Positions 4,930 through 12,898 of a stretch of DNA of 29,023 nucleotides are shown piece by piece. The notes beneath the pieces are model-generated. The model did not search any database. It was given only the letters and a program-made list of their open reading frames with translations, and was not told where the DNA came from. Where the stretch lies: NCBI GenBank assembly GCA_945889565.1, contig CAMDBZ010000002.1, forward strand, positions 1 through 29,023. The letters run 5' to 3'. The stretch comes from Thermoflexus hugenholtzii JAD2 (lineage in GTDB: Bacteria > Chloroflexota > Dehalococcoidia > UBA2979). The translations under genes and the position numbers were made by a program. Every line of letters starts with the position of its first letter. The first letter of the stretch is position 1.

Positions 4930-7536
4930 TTAGGCGTTGAGGCCGTGGCAGCGCTTGTACTTCTGCCCGGAGCCACAGGGACACGGTTCGTTGCGGCCGA
5001 CCTTGCGCACGGTGTGTGCGGGGGCGGCGCGGGTGGCGGTGGCGGTGGCGTTGCCGCCGGTGAGGGTGGTGGGGCTGGGGGTGTCGGTGGGGCCGATCTC
5101 TTGCAGACGGGTGGGGCGGGGCGCCGGGGCGGGCGTCTGGCCGGGGACGATGCGGGCGTGGAAGATCTGGCGCGCGACGGTGCTGCGGATGTTTTCCAGC
5201 AGCTGCAGCCACATATCGTGGGCTTCGCGCTTGTAGGCGACGAGTGGGTCCGTGCTGCCGTAGGCGCGCAGGCCGATGCCCTGGCGCATCTCGTCGACGG
5301 CGGTGAGGTGGAGCACCCACAGCTGGTCGATGGTGCGCAGCACGACGACGCGCTCGATGAGGCGCTGGGCGTCGGCGCCGTGCTCCGCTTCGAGCTCGGC
5401 GTAGCGGCGCTCGGCGAGGTCGAGCGCTTGCTTGACGACGTCTTCGAGCGGTCGCCTGTCGAGGTCGTCGGCGAGGCGGATCGCATCGTCGAGGGGAAGG
5501 ATGGCTTCGAGCGCGGCGAGGCAGCCGTCGACGTCGCGGGGCGCGGCGCCGAGGTGCGCGTCGATGGTGTGTTCGATCTCTTCATCGATCATCGTCTGCA
5601 CGGTGTCCTGCAGCGATTCGCCGGCGAGCACGCGATCGCGTTCGGCGTAGATCACGTCGCGGTGGGTGTTCATGACGTCGTCGTACTCGACGACGTGCTT
5701 GCGGATGTCGAAGTTGTATGCCTCGACTTTTTGCTGGGCGGTCTCGATGGCGCGGGTGACCATGCGCGACTCGAGGGGCTGGTCGTCCTCCATGCCGAGC
5801 TTGGTCATGAGGCCAGGGAGCCAGTCCGGGGCGAAGCGGCGCATGATCTCGTCTTCGAAGGAGACGAAGAAGCGGGAGGAGCCGGGGTCGCCCTGGCGGC
5901 CGGAACGGCCGCGGAGCTGGTTGTCGATGCGGCGTGACTCGTGGCGCTCGGTGCCGATGATGTGCAGGCCGCCGATGTCGGCGACGCCGGGGCCGAGCTT
6001 GATGTCGGTGCCGCGGCCGGCCATGTTCGTGGCGATCGTGACGGCGCCGTGCTGGCCGGCGCGGGAGATGATGATCGCTTCGCGCGCGTGCTGCTTGGCG
6101 TTGAGCACTTCGTGTTCGACGCCGCGGCGGCGCAGCAGGTCCGACAGGTGCTCGGACATCTCGATGGCGACGGTGCCGACGAGCACGGGGCGGCCGAGCG
6201 CGTGCTTCTCCACGACGTCGTCGATGACGGCGCGGTACTTGGCGTCCTGCGTGCCGTAGACGAGGTCGGGGGAGTCTTCGCGGATCATCGGGCGGTGCGT
6301 GGGGATCGTCAGCACTTCGAGCTTGTAGATCTCGGCGAGCTCTTCGGCCTCGGTGGCGGCGGTGCCGGTCATGCCGGCGAGCTTGTCGTACATGCGGAAG
6401 AAGTTTTGCAGGGTGATGGTGGCGTAGGTGACGGACTCCTGCTGGATCTTCAGGCCTTCTTTGGCCTCGACGGCCTGGTGCAGGCCGTCGGACCAGCGGC
6501 GGCCTTCCATGAGGCGGCCGGTGAAGTCATCGACGATCACGATCTCGCCGTCTTTGACGACGTAGTCGCGGTCGCGCTGGTAGATGATCTGCGCTTTGAG
6601 GGCGGCTTCCATGTAGCGGGTGAGGCGGAAGTTTTCGACGGCGTAGATGTTGTCGACGCGCAGGCCGCGCTCGAGCGCGTCGACGCCGGCCTCCGTGAGG
6701 TGGACGGAGCGCGTGCGTTCTTCGACGACGTAGTGCACGTCGCGCTCAAGGGACGGGACGAGCTTGGCGAAGCGGGGGTAGATCGACAGGTCTTCTTGCT
6801 GCGGGCCGGAGATGATCAGCGGGGTGCGCGCCTCGTCGATGAGCACGCTGTCGGCTTCGTCGACGATGGCGTAGTGGCGGGTGCGCTGCACTTTTTCTTC
6901 GGGGGTCTGCGCCATGTTGTCGCGCAGGTAGTCGAAGCCGTACTCGTTGTTGGTGCCGTAGGTGATGTCGCTGGCGTAGGCCTCGCGGCGGGGGACGGGG
7001 AGCAGGTGCTCGTGGCCGCTCTCCTCGGAGACGCGCTCGGGGGTGTAGACGTAGGCCTGGTCGTGCTGGAGCACGCCGATGCGCAGGCCAAGCGAGTGTA
7101 GCGCGGGGCCGTACCACTGTGGGTCGCGGCGGGCGAGGTAGTCGTTGACGGTGATCAGGTGCGCGCCCTGACCGGCGAGCGCGTTGAGGTAGAGCGCGAG
7201 TGTGGCGACGAGGGTCTTGCCTTCGCCGGTCTTCATCTCAGTGATGGCGCCGCGGTGGAGGGCGATGGCGCCGAGTACCTGCACGTCGAAGGCGCGTTCG
7301 CCGGTGGCGCGGGCGATGCCTTCGCGGGCGACGGCGAGCGCTTCGGGGAGCACATCGTCGAGCGACGCGCCGTCGGCGACGCGCGCGCGGAGCTCTGCGG
7401 TGAGCGCGCGCAGCTCGTCGTCGGAGCGCGCGGCCATGGCGTCGGCATGATCGTTCACGCGCGCGACGAGGGGCCAGTACTGCTTGAGGGCGCGCTCGTT
7501 GGAGTCGCCGGCGAACCTGCGGAGGACGTTCAGCAT
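4930..7536 (-). CDS. secA: Preprotein translocase ATPase SecA
   Basis: An 868-residue motor that drives preproteins through SecYEG. Visible landmarks are Walker A (MKTGEGKTL, 101-109), the DEAD-type Walker B (IVDEADSVLIDEART) and the preprotein cross-linking region. The second motor domain includes VGTVAIEMSEHLSDLLRRRG, IATNMAGRGTDIKLG and the arginine-finger block QLRGRSGRQGDPGSS. The scaffold/wing region carries the usual FDIRKHVVEYDDVMN. The protein ends in a SEC-C zinc motif (C852, C854, C863, H864), which binds SecB or ribosomes in other bacteria. Full length with no frameshift. The start ATG 7536 gives MLNVLRRFAGDSNERALKQY, a standard SecA N-terminus. No clear Shine-Dalgarno is seen, because a repeat abuts the start. 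Confidence 0.97.
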   Translation of the reverse strand: MLNVLRRFAGDSNERALKQYWPLVARVNDHADAMAARSDDELRALTAELRARVADGASLDDVLPEALAVAREGIARATGERAFDVQVLGAIALHRGAITEMKTGEGKTLVATLALYLNALAGQGAHLITVNDYLARRDPQWYGPALHSLGLRIGVLQHDQAYVYTPERVSEESGHEHLLPVPRREAYASDITYGTNNEYGFDYLRDNMAQTPEEKVQRTRHYAIVDEADSVLIDEARTPLIISGPQQEDLSIYPRFAKLVPSLERDVHYVVEERTRSVHLTEAGVDALERGLRVDNIYAVENFRLTRYMEAALKAQIIYQRDRDYVVKDGEIVIVDDFTGRLMEGRRWSDGLHQAVEAKEGLKIQQESVTYATITLQNFFRMYDKLAGMTGTAATEAEELAEIYKLEVLTIPTHRPMIREDSPDLVYGTQDAKYRAVIDDVVEKHALGRPVLVGTVAIEMSEHLSDLLRRRGVEHEVLNAKQHAREAIIISRAGQHGAVTIATNMAGRGTDIKLGPGVADIGGLHIIGTERHESRRIDNQLRGRSGRQGDPGSSRFFVSFEDEIMRRFAPDWLPGLMTKLGMEDDQPLESRMVTRAIETAQQKVEAYNFDIRKHVVEYDDVMNTHRDVIYAERDRVLAGESLQDTVQTMIDEEIEHTIDAHLGAAPRDVDGCLAALEAILPLDDAIRLADDLDRRPLEDVVKQALDLAERRYAELEAEHGADAQRLIERVVVLRTIDQLWVLHLTAVDEMRQGIGLRAYGSTDPLVAYKREAHDMWLQLLENIRSTVARQIFHARIVPGQTPAPAPRPTRLQEIGPTDTPSPTTLTGGNATATATRAAPAHTVRKVGRNEPCPCGSGQKYKRCHGLNA

Positions 7537-7540
7537 GGGA

Positions 7541-7590
7541 CCCTCACCCCCCGGCTCGGGAGGCCGGGGATCACCTCCACCCCGGGGGCT
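7541..7590 (+). repeat. CCCTCACCCC dispersed repeat, copy 3 (degenerate)
   Basis: Only the left half (CCCTCACCCCCCGGCTCGGG) matches the family well. The right half has diverged to a CCGGGGATCACC / CCCCGGGGGCT sequence. It ends 5 nt from the secA start codon, so it forms part of the secA 5' leader. Confidence 0.6.
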
Positions 7591-7602
7591 GCGCTGTTCG
7601 TA

Positions 7603-7629
7603 GAGTGCATCACTCCAGTGTATTCACTG
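7603..7629. repeat. Two adjacent small palindromes after prs
   Basis: GAGTG-CAT-CACTC (7603-7615) is followed without a gap by CAGTG-TATT-CACTG (7616-7629), with a third related CACTGG at 7639. They lie 9 nt beyond the prs stop and upstream of secA. They may be a weak terminator or tandem operator half-sites. No T-run follows. Confidence 0.45.
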
Positions 7630-7637
7630 TCAGCGTG

Positions 7638-8579
7638 TCACTGGAACAGCTCGCCGACGGAGCCGCCGGAGTGGATGCGGTGGATGGCGTCGCCGATGAG
7701 CGGGGCGATGGAGAGCGTGCGGGTGGGCACGCGCTGGAAGGGGCGGCGCAGGGGGACGGTGTCGGTGAAGACGAGCTCGGCGATGTCGGGGGTGTCGAGC
7801 AGGTCGTAGGCGCGGTCGGCGAAGAGCGGGTGGATGCAGGCGACGTGGACGGAGCGCGCGCCGCGCTGCTGGAGTAGGCGGAGGGAGGAGGCGACGGTGC
7901 CGCCGGTGAGGATCTCGTCGTCGACGATGATGCAGTCGCGGCCGGAGACGTCGCCGATGAGGGTGAGCGCCTCGGAGCGCTCGCTGTTGTCGGTGCGGCG
8001 CTTGTCGACGATGGCGAGGTCGCAGTCGAGGCGGGAGGCGACGTTGCGCGCCCCCTTGGCACCGCCGACATCGGTGGCGACGACGGTGGGGGCGGCCAGG
8101 TTGAGGGAGCGGAAGTAGTTGGAGAGCAGCGGGTAGGCGGTGAGCTCGTCCAGGGGGATGTTGAAGAAGCCCTGGATCTGGCCGGCGTGGAGATCGACGG
8201 TGAGCACGCGGGTGGCGCCGGCGACCTCGATGAAGTTGGCGAGCAGGCGGGCGGTGATGGGGACGCGGGGCTGGTCTTTCTTGTCGGAGCGGCCGTAGGC
8301 GTAGTAGGGGATGACGGCGGTGATGCGGCCGGCGGAGGCGCGCTTGGCGGCGTCGATCATGATCAGCAGCTCCATGAGCCGCGTGTTGACGGGTGGGACG
8401 ATGGGCTGGATCAGGAAGACGTCGCGCTCGCGGATGTTGTCGAGGAAGCGGACGAAGGTGTTTTCGTTGGAGAACTCGAAGACTTCGCAGTTGCCGAGGG
8501 GCATCTCGAGGTGGCGCGAGACGTCCTCGGCGAAGGAGCGGTGGGCGTTGCCGGTGAAGATCGCGAGTTCGCTGACCAC
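7638..8579 (-). CDS. prs: Ribose-phosphate pyrophosphokinase
   Basis: A 313-residue PRPP synthetase, which makes PRPP from ribose-5-phosphate and ATP for nucleotide, His and Trp synthesis. The N-terminal half has FTGNAHRSFAEDV and the ATP-site loop PYYAYGRSDKKDQPR (91-105). The metal-binding segment DLHAGQIQGFF is at 129-139. The PRPP-binding loop is VDDEILTGGT (219-228), where the family consensus is closer to DDMIDTAGT, so this is a divergent but complete member. The start is GTG 8579, with GAGGGG 12 nt upstream. A -10-like TACCAT lies near 8643-8648 on the minus strand. secA follows 101 nt downstream on the same strand. Confidence 0.95.
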   Translation of the reverse strand: MVSELAIFTGNAHRSFAEDVSRHLEMPLGNCEVFEFSNENTFVRFLDNIRERDVFLIQPIVPPVNTRLMELLIMIDAAKRASAGRITAVIPYYAYGRSDKKDQPRVPITARLLANFIEVAGATRVLTVDLHAGQIQGFFNIPLDELTAYPLLSNYFRSLNLAAPTVVATDVGGAKGARNVASRLDCDLAIVDKRRTDNSERSEALTLIGDVSGRDCIIVDDEILTGGTVASSLRLLQQRGARSVHVACIHPLFADRAYDLLDTPDIAELVFTDTVPLRRPFQRVPTRTLSIAPLIGDAIHRIHSGGSVGELFQ

Positions 8580-8730
8580 GCCGCGCGCCTGCCCCTCGGT
8601 TGGCGCCGCGAGCGGCGCGGCCCCGTACGTGCTGGATGTTTGATGGTAGCACGGGGGTTGGTGAGGGGCTTTGTGTTACTCGCCGGACGGGCGGCCGGCG
8701 GCGATCCGTGCGGCGACGGCCGCGGGCGCG
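8580..8730. other. Intergenic stretch between prs and the TSP3 gene
   Basis: This holds the prs upstream region. On the minus strand it contains a short palindrome (CGCCGG and CCGGCG, 8-nt loop, near 8680-8700) downstream of the thrombospondin-repeat gene, a possible weak terminator. No gene is seen. Confidence 0.4.
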
Positions 8731-10608
8731 CTACCGCCCGCCGCTACGCACGCCACAACCCGGCGGTTGGGGAGCCGCGTCCCTGCTCTGGGGTCGACCG
8801 CCCGCGGCACAGCCCTGGACCGCGATCAGCCGTTCGAGCGTACCTACCTGAGCGGCGCCAGCGTACAGCTTCGCGACGATGCGCCACGCGCCCGGCGATC
8901 CGGGGGTGAACCGGAACACGACCGGCGACTGGGGAGTCAGCGTGCCGGAGTAGGCGACGGCCCCGCGAGCATCGGTGACCGTGATCGCCACGGCGTTCAC
9001 GCCCGCGGGAGCGACGATGGCCACGCCGACGGCGTTGCCGGCGGTGGCCGCGCTGGACGTGCCGACGAGCTCGCCGTCCTCATACGCGTTGATGCCGGGC
9101 GCGAGGGCTGTCGTTCCGGTTGTGCTGGTTCCGGTGACGGTTTCCTGGGCGTCGCTCATGCCGTCTCCGTCGGTGTCGGCGGTGTCGCAGGCGTCGCCGA
9201 TGCCGTTGGCGTTCGCGTCGGCCTGGTTGGCGTTGCGGACGAAGTCGCAGTTGTCGGTGACGTTCGGCAGCCCGTCGCCGTCCTCGTCGCGATCGGGGTC
9301 GCAGAGGTCGCCGATGCCGTCGGTGTCGGCGTCGAACTGGCCGGGGTTGAAGTCGTACACGCAGTTGTCGAGGTAGTTCTCCACGCCGTCGCTGTCGGTG
9401 TCGTCGCGCTCGCACGCGTCGCCGATGCCGTCGTGGTCTGCGTCCGTCTGCGCGAGGTTGGCGCGTGACGGGCAGTTGTCGAGGTGGTCAAGCACGGTGT
9501 CGCCGTCGCTGTCGTCGTTCAAGTCGCAGGCGTCGCCCTCGCCGTCGGAGTTGGCGTCGCGTTGCTCCGGGTTCGCGGCGCCGGGACAGTTGTCGTCTTC
9601 ATCGGAATGGCTGTCGCCGTCGCTGTCGGGCGGATCGCAGGCGTCGCCGAGGCGGTCCGGGATGAGGTCGCTGTCGAGCTGGTCCGGGTTGGCGATGAGC
9701 GGGCAGTTATCGGACGTGTTGGGCACGCCGTCGCCGTCGAGGTCGGTCTCGCAGGCGTTGCCGACGCCGTTGCCGTTGTCGTCGTCCTGCGTGGGGTTGA
9801 AGACCGTGGGGCAGTTGTCCGCGGCGTCGCCGACGCCATCGTTGTCGCGATCGAACGGGTACGCATCGCACGCGTCGCCCTGCGGGTCGGCGTCGGAGTT
9901 CACCTGGCTGGGGTTGAAGTGATCGGGGCAGTTGTCGGCGGCGTTGACGACGCCGTCGCTGTCGCGATCGTTCGGGTCGACGTCGCACGGGTCGCCCTTG
10001 CCGTTGCCGTTGGTATCCGTCTGGGTGGGGTTGGGGGTGTCGGGGCAGTTGTCGCTGCTGTCGAGCACGCCGTCGCCGTCGCGGTCGCCAATCACGCGGA
10101 TGGGGATATCGATGGTGCGAATCGAGGTCGTCCCGTTCGCGAGCGCCAGATAGTAGTCGAGTGACACGATGTAGTCACCAGCACGGAGCCCCGGCCCCTG
10201 GCAGGCGAAGTGCTGGAACACCCAGCCGAGCGCGAGTGAGGGCCCCGTGATGTCGATGTCGACGCCGAAGCCCCCGAAGCCCAGGTCGCGACTGGCGACG
10301 CACAGACCTGGCGTCGATGAGCTGCGGTCGGTGTTGATGCGAAGCAAGCGCGGGGCCTCGGCGCCGGGGACGAACCCCTCGCTAACGGTCCCGGCGACGT
10401 CTGCCTGGAAGCGCATGAGCTGCCCTACCAGGAACTCCGACCCGCTCGCTGGCGTCACGGTGAACGTCGCGGCTCGCGCGGGTGCGGGGCGCGGGGCGAT
10501 GAGCGAGAGGGCGACGGCGAGCGCAAGGGCGACGGCGACGAGGCCGGCGCGTGGGACACGGCGTCGCATCGATGGCGACGAGGGCAGGGATCGGGCGGCG
10601 TGCTTCAT
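8731..10608 (-). CDS. Secreted thrombospondin type 3 repeat calcium-binding protein
   Basis: A 625-residue protein with a long signal peptide (basic MKHAARSLPSSPSMRRRVPR, hydrophobic AGLVAVALALAVALSLIA, likely cleavage after PAPARA near residue 46). A folded domain of about 140 residues follows. Then come eight TSP3 units of the form D.DGDGV...DNCP...NP.Q.D...G.GDACD, counted by their DNC cores, and a final DTDGDGMSDAQE. Each unit offers aspartates for calcium and a cysteine pair. The last 120 residues form a beta-rich domain (AVAITVTDARGAVAYSGTLT), then RLIAVQGCAAGG. The start ATG 10608 has GGGAG 8 nt upstream. The protein probably acts at the cell surface; its ligand is unknown. Confidence 0.85.
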   Translation of the reverse strand: MKHAARSLPSSPSMRRRVPRAGLVAVALALAVALSLIAPRPAPARAATFTVTPASGSEFLVGQLMRFQADVAGTVSEGFVPGAEAPRLLRINTDRSSSTPGLCVASRDLGFGGFGVDIDITGPSLALGWVFQHFACQGPGLRAGDYIVSLDYYLALANGTTSIRTIDIPIRVIGDRDGDGVLDSSDNCPDTPNPTQTDTNGNGKGDPCDVDPNDRDSDGVVNAADNCPDHFNPSQVNSDADPQGDACDAYPFDRDNDGVGDAADNCPTVFNPTQDDDNGNGVGNACETDLDGDGVPNTSDNCPLIANPDQLDSDLIPDRLGDACDPPDSDGDSHSDEDDNCPGAANPEQRDANSDGEGDACDLNDDSDGDTVLDHLDNCPSRANLAQTDADHDGIGDACERDDTDSDGVENYLDNCVYDFNPGQFDADTDGIGDLCDPDRDEDGDGLPNVTDNCDFVRNANQADANANGIGDACDTADTDGDGMSDAQETVTGTSTTGTTALAPGINAYEDGELVGTSSAATAGNAVGVAIVAPAGVNAVAITVTDARGAVAYSGTLTPQSPVVFRFTPGSPGAWRIVAKLYAGAAQVGTLERLIAVQGCAAGGRPQSRDAAPQPPGCGVRSGGR

Positions 10609-10723
10609 TGGGTGCGCTCCCGTTCGCCCGCGGGTGGCGGGGCAAGGATGGGACCATAACACTCTGGCAGTGGATCGCGCGGCCGGGGGCGCTCGTCGGA
10701 CGAATCGTCGATGTTGCGTTAAC

Positions 10724-10761
10724 GGTTGGCGCTGCGCGGGCTTCGGTGCTCAGCGCCAACC
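10724..10761 (-). terminator. Long hairpin ending the surface-protein remnant
   Basis: GGTTGGCGCTG (10724-10734) is the exact inverse of CAGCGCCAACC (10751-10761), an 11-bp stem with a 16-nt loop. It includes the stop codon of the remnant at 10750 and lies upstream of the TSP3 gene. It is a likely transcription stop on the minus strand, but no T-run is present. Confidence 0.5.
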
Positions 10762-10911
10762 TGGGCGGTTCGTGTTGTCCGTGCCCCAGCGGTAGAGCTC
10801 GCCGCAGCCGCGGAACGCGGCGGTGCCGGCGGTGAGTTCGCAGGCATCGCGCATGTCGGGGATGCCGTCGCCGTCCGCGGTGCGTCCGCCCCGCCCCGAG
10901 TGCTCGGTCAC
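10750..10911 (-). pseudogene. C-terminal remnant of a TSP3-type surface protein
   Basis: A 53-codon stretch reads GRTADGDGIPDMRDACELTA, then GTAAFRGCGELYRWGTDNTN and RPGWR before a stop. The DGDGIPDMRDAC segment is a calcium-binding TSP3-type motif like those of the adjacent gene, but only one unit is left and there is no signal peptide. It opens at a GTG without a Shine-Dalgarno. It could be the last exon-like scrap of a deleted paralogue, or a small unrelated gene; remnant is preferred. It lies 69 nt beyond the stop of the choice-of-anchor gene. Confidence 0.5.
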
Positions 10912-10979
10912 AGTGCGCCATCGCGGCGCAGCGGTGGTGCGCTGTGACCTGATTCTGCGCCGCTTGTAGGTCGACTCGC

Positions 10980-12572
10980 TTACTGGGTGCAGACCACGTT
11001 CGCGACGGCAGAGGAGAGGAGCTCGATCTCGATAACGGGGAGCCTGCGACTGGCCTTCTCGTCGTCGTCGTCGCGGTCGTCCCCGTCGTCCTCGTCCCCG
11101 TCGTCGTGGTCGGCTGCCTCGTGGACGGCGGCGGGGGGCGGCAGCACGGCGGTGACCCGGAAGGCAGTGATGCCCAGGGTGGCGCCATTGAGGCGGGCCT
11201 GGTTGGCGCCGGTCACGCTGATGTCCCTGTCGTAGACCACCGCGCAGACGGTCTTGCCGATGAGCGCGCTGATCTCCGGGGTACGGAGCGGGGCGACGCC
11301 GTTGACCTTCTCGAGGTTGTTCTTGCTCTTGGCGGGGCCCAGGTTATTGATGAATTGCTGCCTGGTGGTGACCACGCCGTTCTGGGCGCTCACCAGCGAC
11401 GGGGGCAGCGTGAACAGCCCTTCGTCGCCAACCTTGCCCGTGGGCAGGCCCAGCTTGAGCGGGGTGATGACAGCGCCGCTGAATGGGGCGGCCGTCGCGG
11501 TGCCGCGGGTGAACAGCAGGCCGCGGACGCCGGGGTTCGCGAGCTGGTCGTTGACACAGCGGGCGGACCTGCCGGGGCCGGAGGCCGGTCCGCCGCAAAA
11601 GGTGGGACTGGAGGAGATCGCCTGGATGGTCGAGGTGCGGTCGTCGATGCTGTCCTCGTCGATGACGAGGAACGTGGTATCACCGACAGGGATGGTGGTG
11701 GGCTGCCCGATCGGGGCGGAGCTGAAGCGGATGTTGTCGATGAAGGCCGCGCTGTCGATGATCGAATCGCCCATGTCGAACACCGAGAAGATCAGTGTCA
11801 GCGTCGTCGCACCGCTGGGCACGGGAGCCAGCGTGGCGAACCTGGTTGTCGCACCATCGTAGGTGGTCCCGAGGGCGTTCGCGGCGGTCATTGCGAGCGC
11901 GCCGGTGGCGCCGATTGTGACCACGCTGTTATTCGCATCGAACGCTACGTTGTTCGGCGCGGTGATCGTATTGCCATTGATCGTGATGTTGGAGGCGCCG
12001 ACCTCGATGAGGAAGGCGTCGTTGAAGAAGCTGCCTACCGATTCCTCCGGGAACTCTTCAGAAAGGAACTTCCAGTCCACGATCCAGGACTGGGCGCCCG
12101 CGGGCACGTTGAGGACAAGCGTCACCTGGACCAGGTCGTTACGTTGGGACGTGTTCAGGTTCGCGAGCACGCACGTGCTCCCGCTGGTGATGTTCGGGGT
12201 CAGTGCCAGCGATGTGCACCCGGAGCTCATCACGAAGTAGCTGGCGCCCTGAGTAGGGAAGCCGGATGCGGCCGCGCGGAAGACATCGAAGCCGTTGTGG
12301 TCGCTCGCGCCGAAGGACAGCGATGCGACTGCTCCCGGGGCGAGGCCCAACGAGTCGATGACCTCCGTGTTGGTGACGTGGCTGTTCGACGGGTCGGCGC
12401 GGTACGCGCCAGGCGGGGTGTCGCCCGTGCGCTGCGGATCCTCGGCGACGGCGGACGGCACGCCCCAGGAAAGCGCGACGGCGAGCATGCCGAGCGCTAT
12501 CGCAGACCGAATGAGCGAGGATCGCGGCGTCCGCCGAGCGGGCAGCGCTTCTGCTGCAGACTCACGTTTGAT
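10980..12572 (-). CDS. Secreted choice-of-anchor L domain protein
   Basis: About 530 residues. A signal peptide is clear (RSSLIRSAIALGMLAVALSWGVPSAVA, cleaved before EDPQ). The next roughly 270 residues match the choice-of-anchor L pattern: GFDVFRAAASGFPTQGASYFV, FLSEEFPEESVGSFFNDAFL, LTLIFSVFDMGDSIIDSAAFIDNIRFS. A second beta-rich region follows. Near the C-terminus is a very acidic run (DHDDGDEDDGDDRDDDDE) that could bind calcium, and the protein ends VVCTQ. The start is unresolved. AAGGAG at 12579-12584 points to ATC 12572, a rare start. The only in-frame ATG (12488) lies inside the signal peptide. A GTG near 12565 is in another frame. Likely extracellular; function unknown. Confidence 0.75.
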   Translation of the reverse strand: MKRESAAEALPARRTPRSSLIRSAIALGMLAVALSWGVPSAVAEDPQRTGDTPPGAYRADPSNSHVTNTEVIDSLGLAPGAVASLSFGASDHNGFDVFRAAASGFPTQGASYFVMSSGCTSLALTPNITSGSTCVLANLNTSQRNDLVQVTLVLNVPAGAQSWIVDWKFLSEEFPEESVGSFFNDAFLIEVGASNITINGNTITAPNNVAFDANNSVVTIGATGALAMTAANALGTTYDGATTRFATLAPVPSGATTLTLIFSVFDMGDSIIDSAAFIDNIRFSSAPIGQPTTIPVGDTTFLVIDEDSIDDRTSTIQAISSSPTFCGGPASGPGRSARCVNDQLANPGVRGLLFTRGTATAAPFSGAVITPLKLGLPTGKVGDEGLFTLPPSLVSAQNGVVTTRQQFINNLGPAKSKNNLEKVNGVAPLRTPEISALIGKTVCAVVYDRDISVTGANQARLNGATLGITAFRVTAVLPPPAAVHEAADHDDGDEDDGDDRDDDDEKASRRLPVIEIELLSSAVANVVCTQ

Positions 12573-12898
12573 GATCGTCTCCTTCGCCGAGAACTCGGAC
12601 CCTGCCGATGACCGGTGACGAGAGCGTGCGGCCGCGAGGTTCGCCGCGGAGGCAGCACGCGCGCGGCTCTCCCCCGAATGATGCGCGGCTCTTGATGAGC
12701 GAATGTGGACGGTCCGAGGGAGTCGACTCTGGCACGCTGCGGCGTGCTCAACGTCGCATGATCGCGAATCAAGCGGCGACTGGTCTCGCGTGCGGGCACG
12801 CACTCGACTGCCTGCCGCTGCCGGCGAGCTCGCGCGGGCGGCGCCGTCACCGGCCGGATGCCGACTCGTTACAATGGGCGGGCGACGGGGGGTTGGGG
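12573..12898. other. Divergent intergenic region
   Basis: Control region between the choice-of-anchor gene (minus) and the acyl-CoA dehydrogenase (plus). It holds the Shine-Dalgarno of the former and a -10 element for the latter. CACGCTGCGGCGTG (about 12733-12746) is a small palindrome. No conserved riboswitch or gene was recognised. Confidence 0.45.
12870..12875 (+). promoter_or_regulatory. -10 element of the acyl-CoA dehydrogenase gene
   Basis: TACAAT, one mismatch from consensus, lies 23 nt before the ATG. The -35 region is poor. The short leader contains a G-run that can act as Shine-Dalgarno. Confidence 0.5.

Noticed and set aside
5941..7101. A 386-codon + strand frame opposite secA
   Set aside because: It is antisense to the conserved SecA core with low-complexity Asp/Gly/Val/Ala composition and no start signals.
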